DNA of 64,000 nucleotides from positions 1 to 64,000 of the IMG/VR virus record IMGVR_UViG_3300035703_000049; one strand, written 5' to 3'. Each line of letters begins with the position of its first letter. Positions within the stretch are counted from its first letter, which is position 1. Shown here one piece after another: positions 52,711-60,495 of this stretch. The notes under the pieces are model-generated. The model had not been told where the DNA came from, made no database searches, and was given only the letters and a program-made list of their open reading frames with translations. The translations under genes were made by a program, and so were the position numbers. Origin of the DNA: a virus.

Positions 52711-53519
52711 TGAAATATTTGATATTAGGATCTGAAGGACAAATAGGAAAATATTTGTGTAAAACTTTAACTAACTGCGGTGATGAAGTTATTAACTTCG
52801 ATATATCTATAGATGCTAATCAAGATTTAAGGATACCAAATAATAGATTGTTACACTCTGCAGTTAAAAGCTGTGATAAAATTTTTTTTTTAGCATTTGA
52901 TTGCGGTGGAGCAAAATATTTAAAAGAAAATCAACACAAAAAGCAATTTATCGACAATAACATTCGTATAATGTTGAATACATTTGAATGCATTAGTAAT
53001 TATAATAAACCATTTGTATTTGCTAGCAGCCAAATGTCAAATAATTTTGAATCGAGTTATGGTTCATTAAAATTAATTGGAGATCATTATACAAAATCTT
53101 TAAATGGTATAATTGCAAAATTTTGGAACGTGTACGGAAAAGAAGATTTTGGTGTCCATAGTCATGTAATTACCGACTTTGTAAAAGGTGCAAAAGAAAA
53201 ACAACATATTCAAATGTTAACTACCGGTAAAGAAAAAAGACAATTTTTACATGCGACTGATTGTTCAGAAGCACTTAAAACACTAATCGATCGATACGAT
53301 CAAACAGCAGGACTAGAATATCATATAACAAGTTTTGAATGGACTAGTATTCAGACACTTGCGATTTTAATTTCTTCAATTATTCCCTGTAAAATTACTA
53401 ATTGTGATTTTTATGATGAATTACAAAGTAACTATTTGTTTGAACCAAAAAAAGATATATTGTCGTTTTGGAAACCTCGCATTTCTCTGTTAGATGGATT
53501 AAAGGAAATGTGTGAATGA
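52710..53519 (+). CDS. NAD-dependent epimerase/dehydratase (SDR, 269 aa)
   Basis: The N-terminus has a Rossmann GSEGQIG (G7, G10, G13), and D31 at the end of beta-2 fits NAD binding. FASSQMS (105-110) and Y117/K121 in SSYGSLK form the catalytic set. The middle FDCGGAKYL resembles the substrate-loop region of nucleotide-sugar epimerases such as the one at 57267. At 269 residues it is slightly short. It starts inside the stop of gp47 and overlaps the next gene by ATGA, so the sugar genes are translationally coupled to a recombination gene. The substrate is unknown. Confidence 0.82.
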   Translation: MKYLILGSEGQIGKYLCKTLTNCGDEVINFDISIDANQDLRIPNNRLLHSAVKSCDKIFFLAFDCGGAKYLKENQHKKQFIDNNIRIMLNTFECISNYNKPFVFASSQMSNNFESSYGSLKLIGDHYTKSLNGIIAKFWNVYGKEDFGVHSHVITDFVKGAKEKQHIQMLTTGKEKRQFLHATDCSEALKTLIDRYDQTAGLEYHITSFEWTSIQTLAILISSIIPCKITNCDFYDELQSNYLFEPKKDILSFWKPRISLLDGLKEMCE

Positions 53520-54301
53520 AATTTTTATTAACTCAGTTTGCAGAAGGTTCAGGCGGAAGTTTTTTAATGTGTGTGCTTGCAGCTAGTAATTCTGTATGGC
53601 ACTGGGACGAAAAAACACAAAACAATAAAACTGAAGATAAATCATTATCTTATATTAAATCTAAATTTCAAAAGGATTATACACTTTGGATAGCCAGGGA
53701 TCCTAAACCGCAAAATGATTATAATTTACATTTTTTAAGTACCAAATACCCTCGCGGTGATGATTTAACTTTAGAAGAATTTAAATCGTTATGCAAATTA
53801 AATGGCAGCGATCATTTTATTAATGGAATAAACTCCAATCTTTATCAAATTTTACCTTGGCATAAAATAACAATACCAGGATTTTTTAATAATCCACTTG
53901 TTTGTACAATTATAATTGATAAATCTTCTTTACGGTGGTATCACCGTTCATTATGGAATAAAAAATTTGGTATAAAAGATAACTTAATACACATAAAAGC
54001 AGATGACCCAAGTTATAATCCTGAAAGAGAAAGATATTTTCAAATTTTTAATAATCCATATCTTGTAAATAAACCGTTTTTTAATTTCGTAAAAGAAAAT
54101 ATAATACTAAACAAACAAAAATTGTTATTCTTGAATCCTACTATTTCATCAAACAATTCATCAATATTTTTAAGCGAATTAATTGATGAAAAAAAATTTG
54201 TTCAAAAAGTACAAAAAATATGCAGAGAACTTAATCTAGAGTTATTATCAAAAAATTATTTAATTGAATGCCATAAATATTGGAAACAATGTCATGAGTG
54301 A
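53516..54301 (+). CDS. Hypothetical protein between gp47 and gp46 (261 aa)
   Basis: I do not recognise a family. It begins with KFLLTQFAEGSGGSFL, a strand followed by a glycine-rich turn that superficially resembles nucleotide-binding or sulfotransferase-type starts, but the rest (ITIPGFFNNPLVCTIIID, LLFLNPTISSNNSS) gives no confirming motif. It is linked by ATGA to the SDR gene before it and overlaps the next gene by 8 bases. The neighbourhood suggests a role in glycan or surface modification; this is inference. Confidence 0.55.
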   Translation: MKFLLTQFAEGSGGSFLMCVLAASNSVWHWDEKTQNNKTEDKSLSYIKSKFQKDYTLWIARDPKPQNDYNLHFLSTKYPRGDDLTLEEFKSLCKLNGSDHFINGINSNLYQILPWHKITIPGFFNNPLVCTIIIDKSSLRWYHRSLWNKKFGIKDNLIHIKADDPSYNPERERYFQIFNNPYLVNKPFFNFVKENIILNKQKLLFLNPTISSNNSSIFLSELIDEKKFVQKVQKICRELNLELLSKNYLIECHKYWKQCHE

Positions 54302-55451
54302 AACTTTTTTACTTCCACAAACTAAAACAATTTTAGCGTCGCATTTTAATATTATTGATATAATAGATTTAAATCATTATACAAGATCTCCAAATTTACT
54401 GTTAGCAAGATTACAAAAAAACGTAAAAAAAATTTATCATTCTACAGATCGTTTTATTTTTCTACTAGAAGATCACGACTTTTACTTAGACGGAAAAGGT
54501 CCTGGTTTTATATTATACAACTTACAATTGTCGCTTGCTTATTTAAATATACCTAATTATTTCTGTTTGTTATTAACAGGACAACCTAATTACAACGATT
54601 ACACTGAATATGTATGCAAACAATTAACTTGTGACACTATTCCAATTCGATCTATTAACACTATGTTATTTGAAAGTTTTGTTTCCCCAGCAAAAAAAAG
54701 AAACATAAATGAAGAATTAATTAAAAAATCGTTTTGCGTATTAAGCCGTGTAGAAAGGAGTCATAGGACATATTTTATGTCAAAACTTTTTGAAGAACAT
54801 TTAGAAAATCAAGGGATTATTGGTTATAATAATCTTCAAATTAGTGTTGAAACTAAAAAAAATACTGGAGAAGAAGTAAATTATAATTTAGGGTTTTTAA
54901 CTTGCCCAGATGCATTACCGCCAATGATATTATTTAAAGAGCATAATCGTAATGTGTTTGAGAAATTTAAAAAACAGTATAACAATTTTAAAAATTTTAC
55001 TGAGGAAACTGACTTATTTTCACAAAGACAAAGCGCAGAGATTGACTCGCGTAATCCTATACAACGTGGGTTAGTGTATGTAGGATTAGAAACTTTTACT
55101 AATTTAGAGAAAATATTTATATCTAGAATAAGTTTTCGAGGTTTTGTTGAAAATCGACCTTTTGTTTTACTAGCTATTCCTGGATCGCTAAACTTTCTTA
55201 GAGAACAAGGATTCAAAACTTTTAATAATTTTTGGGATGAAGATTACGATTTAATTACAGATTTTGAAACTAGAGTTGATCATATCATTTCTATTTTAAA
55301 AGATATTTCAAATAAAAATTTATTAATGCTTATCGATAAAATGCGTCCTTTGATAGTACATAATCACAACTATTACCATAATGATTTCGCTCTGTCTGAA
55401 CAAAAAAAATTATCCATTGCGTGCATCAATAACTTAAAAGGTTTATATTGA
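54294..55451 (+). CDS. Hypothetical phage protein, possibly glycosyl-transfer related (385 aa)
   Basis: The start at 54294 (MSETFLL) is chosen because it overlaps the upstream stop by 8 bases, the arrangement seen throughout this window. There is no catalytic motif that I can assign. The C-terminal part, with SRISFRGFVENRPFVLLAIPGSLNFLREQGFKTF (in short pieces, near residues 280-315) and FNNFWDEDYDLITDFETRVDHII, has the look of proteins found beside sugar genes in marine phages. It precedes the gp46 promoter by only a few bases. Confidence 0.55.
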   Translation: MSETFLLPQTKTILASHFNIIDIIDLNHYTRSPNLLLARLQKNVKKIYHSTDRFIFLLEDHDFYLDGKGPGFILYNLQLSLAYLNIPNYFCLLLTGQPNYNDYTEYVCKQLTCDTIPIRSINTMLFESFVSPAKKRNINEELIKKSFCVLSRVERSHRTYFMSKLFEEHLENQGIIGYNNLQISVETKKNTGEEVNYNLGFLTCPDALPPMILFKEHNRNVFEKFKKQYNNFKNFTEETDLFSQRQSAEIDSRNPIQRGLVYVGLETFTNLEKIFISRISFRGFVENRPFVLLAIPGSLNFLREQGFKTFNNFWDEDYDLITDFETRVDHIISILKDISNKNLLMLIDKMRPLIVHNHNYYHNDFALSEQKKLSIACINNLKGLY

Positions 55452-55476
55452 CTGCTTGTTAAATTTTTTTTAAAGT
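55448..55476 (+). promoter_or_regulatory. Sigma70-like leaderless promoter of gp46
   Basis: TTGACT (55448-55453), a 17-base spacer and TAAAGT (55471-55476) are followed by six bases (TATATT) and the gp46 ATG at 55483. The -35 starts inside the end of the preceding gene. No Shine-Dalgarno can fit between the -10 and the ATG. Confidence 0.6.
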
Positions 55477-55482
55477 TATATT

Positions 55483-57270
55483 ATGTTTAAAATTAAATCA
55501 CTTTCTGTTAAAAATTTTATGAGTGTTGGTAATGTTACTCAAAGTGTAAATTTTGATAGAAACGACTTAACACTTGTGTTGGGACAAAATATGGATCTTG
55601 GTGGAGATGATGCTGGTGCAAGAAATGGTACTGGTAAAACTACTATGATCAATGCGTTAAGTTACGGACTATATGGACTCGCATTAACTAATATCAAAAA
55701 GGATAACTTAGTCAACAAAACTAATAGCAAAGCTATGGTCGTTACTGTTGATTTTCAAATTAATAACAATTTATACCGAATTGAGCGTGGTCGTAAACCT
55801 ACTTTTTTAAAATTTTATGCAAATGGAATTGCTCAAAAAGAAGATGCTCAAAATGAAGATGATTCGCAAGGCGATAGTCGAGAAACTCAGAAAGAAATTG
55901 AATTACTTTTAGGTATGAGTCATGACATGTTTAAGCATGTTTTAGCATTAAACACCTACACTGAACCATTTTTATCAATGCGTGCTAATGATCAAAGAGA
56001 GATCATTGAGCAATTGCTTGGTATTACACAACTTTCAGCAAAAGCAGAAAAGCTTAAAGAATTAGTTAAGAAAACTAAAGATTCTATAACAGAAGAAGAG
56101 TATCGCATTAAAGCTATTCAAGATGCTAATAAGAAAATACAAGAGCAGATTGAAAGTTTGGAGCGGCGTCAACGTCTTTGGGAAACAAAGCGCGAAGAAG
56201 ATATCAATAATCTTGTACAAGCTTTAGAAGATCTAAAAGATATTGACATTGAAAAAGAAATTAAAAATCATAAGTTGCTTGCAGATTACCACACTAAAGT
56301 AAAACGTAAGCAAGAAGCAGATAAGTGGCTTAAGAGTTTACGCAACGATTATGCTAAAGAAGAAAAGATCTATGAAAAACTCAATAAAGAAATAGTAGAT
56401 CTTCAAGATCACAAGTGTTTTGCTTGCGGTAGTAAACTGCACGATAGTAAACAAGAATCAATTCTTGAAGGTAAGTTAAAACAAAAAGATGACAGCGAAA
56501 AGCATATGCTTAAGCTACAGTCTCAAGCAGATGAATACGAAACTATACTAACAGAACTTGGTGATATTGGCAAAGCACCTAAAGTTTTTTATGATACAAT
56601 TGAACAAGCTATGGAACATAGAAATAGTATAGATAAATTAAGTTCACAGCTGGAGCATAGGCTGGCAGAGCAGGATCCGTATATTGAGCAAATTGCTGAT
56701 ATGCGGATCTCTGCTGTTGAAGAAATTAGCTGGGATCATATTAATGAGCTAACTAAGTTTAAGGAGCATCAAGAATTCTTGTTTAAGCTGCTTACAAATA
56801 AGGATTCTTTCATTCGTAAGACTATTATTGATCAAAATCTTGCATACTTAAATGCACGGTTGCAATACTATTTGCAGCAAATTGGGTTACCACATAGCGT
56901 TAAATTTCAATCAGATTTGACTGTTTTAATCGAGGAACTGGGGCGGGAATTGGACTTTGACAATCTGTCAAGAGGTGAAAGAAATCGACTTATTTTAAGT
57001 TTAAGTTGGGCTTTTAGAGACGTTTGGGAAGGACTTTATCAACCTATTAACTTGTTGTTTATTGATGAAATGGTCGATAGTGGCATGGATACAAGCGGTG
57101 TAGAAGCTGCTATTGCTGTTCTAAAGAAAATGAGTCGAGAACGCAACAAAAGCATTTTCCTCGTAAGTCATAAAGATGAACTATCAAGTAGGGTAAACAA
57201 TATTTTAACAGTTATTAAAGAAAACGGGTTTACTATGTATTCAAACGACATAGAAATAAAAGAAGTATGA
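55483..57270 (+). CDS. gp46: Recombination endonuclease subunit gp46 (SbcC/Rad50 type)
   Basis: The ATPase partner of gp47. The Walker A motif GARNGTGKTT (residues 45-54) is preceded by a 10-residue acidic/glycine insertion (MDLGGDDAGA) common in marine T4-like versions. Two long coiled-coil arms flank a zinc hook, KCFACG, near residue 311. The ABC signature LSRGERNR occurs near 495 and Walker B LLFIDE near 523. At 595 residues it is a little longer than T4 gp46 (560). It overlaps the following epimerase gene by ATGA. Confidence 0.95.
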   Translation: MFKIKSLSVKNFMSVGNVTQSVNFDRNDLTLVLGQNMDLGGDDAGARNGTGKTTMINALSYGLYGLALTNIKKDNLVNKTNSKAMVVTVDFQINNNLYRIERGRKPTFLKFYANGIAQKEDAQNEDDSQGDSRETQKEIELLLGMSHDMFKHVLALNTYTEPFLSMRANDQREIIEQLLGITQLSAKAEKLKELVKKTKDSITEEEYRIKAIQDANKKIQEQIESLERRQRLWETKREEDINNLVQALEDLKDIDIEKEIKNHKLLADYHTKVKRKQEADKWLKSLRNDYAKEEKIYEKLNKEIVDLQDHKCFACGSKLHDSKQESILEGKLKQKDDSEKHMLKLQSQADEYETILTELGDIGKAPKVFYDTIEQAMEHRNSIDKLSSQLEHRLAEQDPYIEQIADMRISAVEEISWDHINELTKFKEHQEFLFKLLTNKDSFIRKTIIDQNLAYLNARLQYYLQQIGLPHSVKFQSDLTVLIEELGRELDFDNLSRGERNRLILSLSWAFRDVWEGLYQPINLLFIDEMVDSGMDTSGVEAAIAVLKKMSRERNKSIFLVSHKDELSSRVNNILTVIKENGFTMYSNDIEIKEV

Positions 57271-58229
57271 GGATATTAGTTCTTGGTGCAAGCGGATTTA
57301 TTGGAAATTATCTCGTAAATCATTTTCAAAAAAAAGGAAATTACGTATGTGGCGTTGATATCAATCAACCTAAATTCAATTTCTCTAATGTTGACGAATT
57401 TATCATAGGCGATTTGCGTGAAAAAGCATTTGTAAATTCTGTTGCTATTCGATCATGGGACTTAGTTTTTCATTTTGCTGCTGATATGGGTGGAGCAGGT
57501 TACGTTTTTACAAAAACACATGATGCTGATATCTTAAGCAGTAGTCTTCAAATTACCATTAATTTAATGGAAGCATTCAAGCACGGAAAACAAACATTAG
57601 TTTATGCTAGTAGTGCTTGCGTTTATCCTGAACATAATCAATTAGATATTAATAATTTAAAAATCAGCGAAGAAAGTGCCTATCCAGCAAGCCCTGATAG
57701 TAACTATGGTTGGGAAAAACTAACAGGTGAACGCTTGTGTCAAAGTTTTGCGAGCAACTATAATATGGATAATCGAATAATTCGTTTACATAATATCTAT
57801 GGTCCTTTATGTTCATATAATAATGGTAAAGAAAAATCACCCGCTGCACTATGTAGGAAAGTTGTTGAAAGCAACGGAAAAATTGAAGTGTGGGGAGATG
57901 GTAACCAAATTAGGAGCTATTTGTATATCAACGATTTACTTAATGCAATTGATCTTTTATTACAGCACAACATCAAAATACCAATTAATGTTGGTAACGA
58001 GCACTACATAACTATAAATGACTTAGCTAAACTTATAATTAAGATTAGCAATAAAAATATTTCAATAGTTAATAAACCTGGACCAATTGGGGTTAATGCT
58101 AGAACTAGCGATAACACATTAATTAGAAAATTAACAGGGTGGGAACCACAAACATCTTTAGAAGATGGCATAAAACAGTTATACTATTGGATTGAAAACG
58201 AAATTAAAAAGGAGAAAAATAATGAATGA
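57267..58229 (+). CDS. GDP-mannose 3,5-epimerase-like enzyme
   Basis: It resembles plant GDP-mannose 3,5-epimerase (GDP-D-mannose to GDP-L-galactose/gulose) along its length: AADMGGAGY (71-79), SSACVYPE with C118, YGWEK with Y147 and K151, HNIYGP, K190 in GKEKSPAALCRK, and WGDG.Q.RS(Y/F). C118 and K190 align with the two acid/base residues known in that enzyme. The glycine motif GASGFIG (7-13) binds NAD. This supports a specific reaction class, though nucleotide-sugar preference needs testing. It overlaps the Hc1-like gene by 8 bases. Confidence 0.8.
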   Translation: MRILVLGASGFIGNYLVNHFQKKGNYVCGVDINQPKFNFSNVDEFIIGDLREKAFVNSVAIRSWDLVFHFAADMGGAGYVFTKTHDADILSSSLQITINLMEAFKHGKQTLVYASSACVYPEHNQLDINNLKISEESAYPASPDSNYGWEKLTGERLCQSFASNYNMDNRIIRLHNIYGPLCSYNNGKEKSPAALCRKVVESNGKIEVWGDGNQIRSYLYINDLLNAIDLLLQHNIKIPINVGNEHYITINDLAKLIIKISNKNISIVNKPGPIGVNARTSDNTLIRKLTGWEPQTSLEDGIKQLYYWIENEIKKEKNNE

Positions 58230-58416
58230 GACAAGTAAAGAACTACTAAAACAAGTTGATGTGTATATTGAAGAGAACACAAAGTTTGTTGAAAAAGGAA
58301 TCAAAGCATCTGCAGGTCGTGCTCGCAAGGCACTAAACGAAATTCGTAAACTTGCTGCTACTCGTCGTAAAGAAATTACCGAAGAGAAAAATGCACTTTC
58401 TGCTAAGAAAGAATAA
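58222..58416 (+). CDS. Histone H1/Hc1-like small basic protein (64 aa)
   Basis: The start is placed at 58222, with AAAAAGGAGAAAAAT upstream, an excellent binding site. The sequence KFVEKGIKASAGRARKALNEIRKLA and the Lys/Glu-rich tail resemble the Hc1 (histone H1-like) family of chlamydial and bacterial proteins, which bind DNA. It is small, basic and helix-rich. In a phage it might bind host or phage DNA, but it could equally be a coiled-coil protein; no experiment is implied. It lies between the epimerase and the oxygenase genes. Confidence 0.6.
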   Translation: MNETSKELLKQVDVYIEENTKFVEKGIKASAGRARKALNEIRKLAATRRKEITEEKNALSAKKE

Positions 58417-58432
58417 CTAGGTTGCAACTGGT

Positions 58433-59059
58433 ATGCTATTAACTAATCAAATATCTAAAAAAACATTATCAATGTTAGAAATGTGGTTAAGTAAACAACC
58501 ATATTTTGAAAAACTAGCGCCTGATGGACAGATTTTTTACAAGTACAAACACTTAGATTATCATATTGCTAATAGCATACCTAACCAACTATTAAAACCT
58601 ATAATTGATAGTATTTTACCAAATGCCAATGTACAAACATATAATTATGTAGAATCTTATATACCATTTGATTTGCATGTTGATACTATAAAAGAATCTA
58701 TTAATAGAAATGAGTACGCATTTGATAATGCTTCATCTATTACATACAACAGTGCTGTATTAATTCCTTTAGATGAAGGAGAAAATTTAAGAACTGTGAT
58801 ATTTGATGTTAAGTGTGATGAATGGAAACCAGGTATGAGTGCAAATTACATCACTGATATTGATAATGGATTACGTGAAGATGATTTTTCACATGTAAAT
58901 GAGTTAGATCGACCAAACATTAAGTACTTACCATTGCTTGAAGATAACCAATGGAAACGTGGTGACGTTATTACTTGGGACAGAAAATATCTACATTTGG
59001 CATGTAATTTTAGAAAACATGTTCCATTTAAAAGAGCATTAACTTTATTCTTTCATTAG
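58433..59059 (+). CDS. 2-oxoglutarate/Fe(II)-dependent oxygenase-like protein
   Basis: The facial triad and 2OG anchor of this superfamily are visible: HxD at H82 and D84 (DLHVDT), the second His H188 (KYLHLACNF), and R201 (FKRALTLFF) to bind 2-oxoglutarate. The length, 208 residues, fits phage and phytanoyl-like members. Such enzymes hydroxylate amino acids, sugars or nucleobases. The start lacks a strong Shine-Dalgarno and is 16 bases after the preceding stop. It ends one base before the first PLP gene, suggesting a common pathway. Confidence 0.75.
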   Translation: MLLTNQISKKTLSMLEMWLSKQPYFEKLAPDGQIFYKYKHLDYHIANSIPNQLLKPIIDSILPNANVQTYNYVESYIPFDLHVDTIKESINRNEYAFDNASSITYNSAVLIPLDEGENLRTVIFDVKCDEWKPGMSANYITDIDNGLREDDFSHVNELDRPNIKYLPLLEDNQWKRGDVITWDRKYLHLACNFRKHVPFKRALTLFFH

Positions 59060-59060
59060 C

Positions 59061-60050
59061 ATGAATAACGGAAAATTATTTTCTTACTTGTACGGTGTAA
59101 GTAAGAATGCAAACTTTTTTGCAGCTAAAAACTCAGCTTTAAACTTGTATCAAGGATCTCGTAGTATACGTGATCCCGAAGTGTTGGATTGTTTGAACAG
59201 AATCTTTAATACCAACTACCATGACAATTGGCACATGCAAAAAACGTTTGTGAATGAATTTGCAAGTTGGCAAAAGTTAGATCTTTCAAAATACGATGTA
59301 GATTATAGTGCAGGTACTACGCAAAGTTTTGATAGCTTTTATTTTAGACACAGACACAAACGTTTTAGATGTTATGTTGGTGAATACTTCTATCATATCA
59401 AAGCATGGATATCAAACAATGTAAATTGGAGTTTTGTTAGTGACGATAATCCATTACAACAAGGTGATGCTTTAGTACTAAGTTATCCTTTCTGTGATAG
59501 TGGCAATTTTTATGAAATTAAATCAATACTTGAAGAATGTGATAGACTAAACATACCAGTACTAATTGATATGGCTTACTACAATTTAACTAGCGCGTTA
59601 CCAATAGAGTTTGAAAACAAATGCATCGATACTGTTTGTTTTAGTTTAAGCAAAACATTTCCTGTTGCTAATTATAGAATTGGTGTGCGTTATACACAAA
59701 AGCATATACAGGATGGGCAAAAATTACATGATCAAATTAACTACAACAATTATGCAAGCTGTTATATAGGTTACAAACTTATATCTAAATTTTCAAAAGA
59801 TTTTATTGCAAACAAGTATAGATCTAAACAAGTTGAAGTATGTAACTTATTTGATATTAACACAAGCAATAGCGTAATTTTTGCTATAGGCGATAGTGAT
59901 TGGGATTGCTACAGTAGGAAAACACTATTAGATCAATATCAACTATCGTTTGATAGCAAGCTTTTTAAAAATAGAATTTGTCTTAATAGCGTTTATGAAA
60001 ACTGGGATTTATTTATGGAGTTAAAGAATGAAGTTACAACTACATTTTAA
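59061..60050 (+). CDS. PLP-dependent aminotransferase-like protein (copy 1)
   Basis: Fold-type I features: SAGTTQSFDSFY (83-94) for the cofactor phosphate, VLIDMAYYNL with D170 against the pyridine nitrogen, and CFSLSKTFPVANYRIGVR with K198 as the Schiff base and R210 behind it. The next-but-one gene product (60488-61537) repeats the same motifs, so the two are paralogues. At 329 residues it lacks extra domains. Its substrate may be an amino acid or amino sugar; the 2OG oxygenase upstream and the beta-rich protein downstream suggest a shared modification pathway. Confidence 0.8.
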   Translation: MNNGKLFSYLYGVSKNANFFAAKNSALNLYQGSRSIRDPEVLDCLNRIFNTNYHDNWHMQKTFVNEFASWQKLDLSKYDVDYSAGTTQSFDSFYFRHRHKRFRCYVGEYFYHIKAWISNNVNWSFVSDDNPLQQGDALVLSYPFCDSGNFYEIKSILEECDRLNIPVLIDMAYYNLTSALPIEFENKCIDTVCFSLSKTFPVANYRIGVRYTQKHIQDGQKLHDQINYNNYASCYIGYKLISKFSKDFIANKYRSKQVEVCNLFDINTSNSVIFAIGDSDWDCYSRKTLLDQYQLSFDSKLFKNRICLNSVYENWDLFMELKNEVTTTF

Positions 60051-60495
60051 AAACATTATTGATAACCCATGCTGTAAGATTATCGTAAACAATGTAGAGC
60101 TATACGCTGGTGTTGTACACCCAAGCTATTCGTTTGTATATGAAGACGAACACAATACCGTACATCTAAAGATCGTGCATTATGATAAGAAAAATTCAGA
60201 AACAATAGTTGATTCAAATGGTAAAATTATTAGAGACCGTAGTTTTGAAATAGAAAAAATAATTGTAGATGATTATGATTTTGAAAATTTAATTTGGAAA
60301 AGTTTTTTTCAATCAACTAATAATAACGTTTATGAAAGTTGTTTGTTTTTTGGACCTAATGGTTCATTTAATATAAATTTTTACTTACCAGTTTTGGAAT
60401 GGATATTAGAAAACACTAACAACGATGAATCATGGCGCGAGGATTATGAATACTATAAACGTGCTATGAAAATTTTAGGGATACCGTGTGCTTAA
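60028..60495 (+). CDS. Beta-rich hypothetical protein, related to the 13134 gene
   Basis: A 155-residue protein with an N-terminal KLQLHFKNII strand, PCCKIIVNN, NGKIIRD, a strand ending DYDFENLIWKSFF, GPNGSF and an aromatic C-terminal strand. The order and spacing match the protein at 13134-13553 in the radical-SAM operon. It begins inside the end of PLP copy 1 (23-base overlap; GGAG six bases upstream of the ATG) and ends over the GTG of PLP copy 2. A carrier or binding module acted on by neighbouring enzymes is possible, but unproven. Confidence 0.6.
   Translation: MKLQLHFKNIIDNPCCKIIVNNVELYAGVVHPSYSFVYEDEHNTVHLKIVHYDKKNSETIVDSNGKIIRDRSFEIEKIIVDDYDFENLIWKSFFQSTNNNVYESCLFFGPNGSFNINFYLPVLEWILENTNNDESWREDYEYYKRAMKILGIPCA

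Noticed and set aside
53516-54301. Sulfotransferase or kinase call from the glycine-rich N-terminus
   Set aside because: The GSGGS turn lacks the Lys/Thr of a P-loop and no PAPS-binding or other confirming motif follows.
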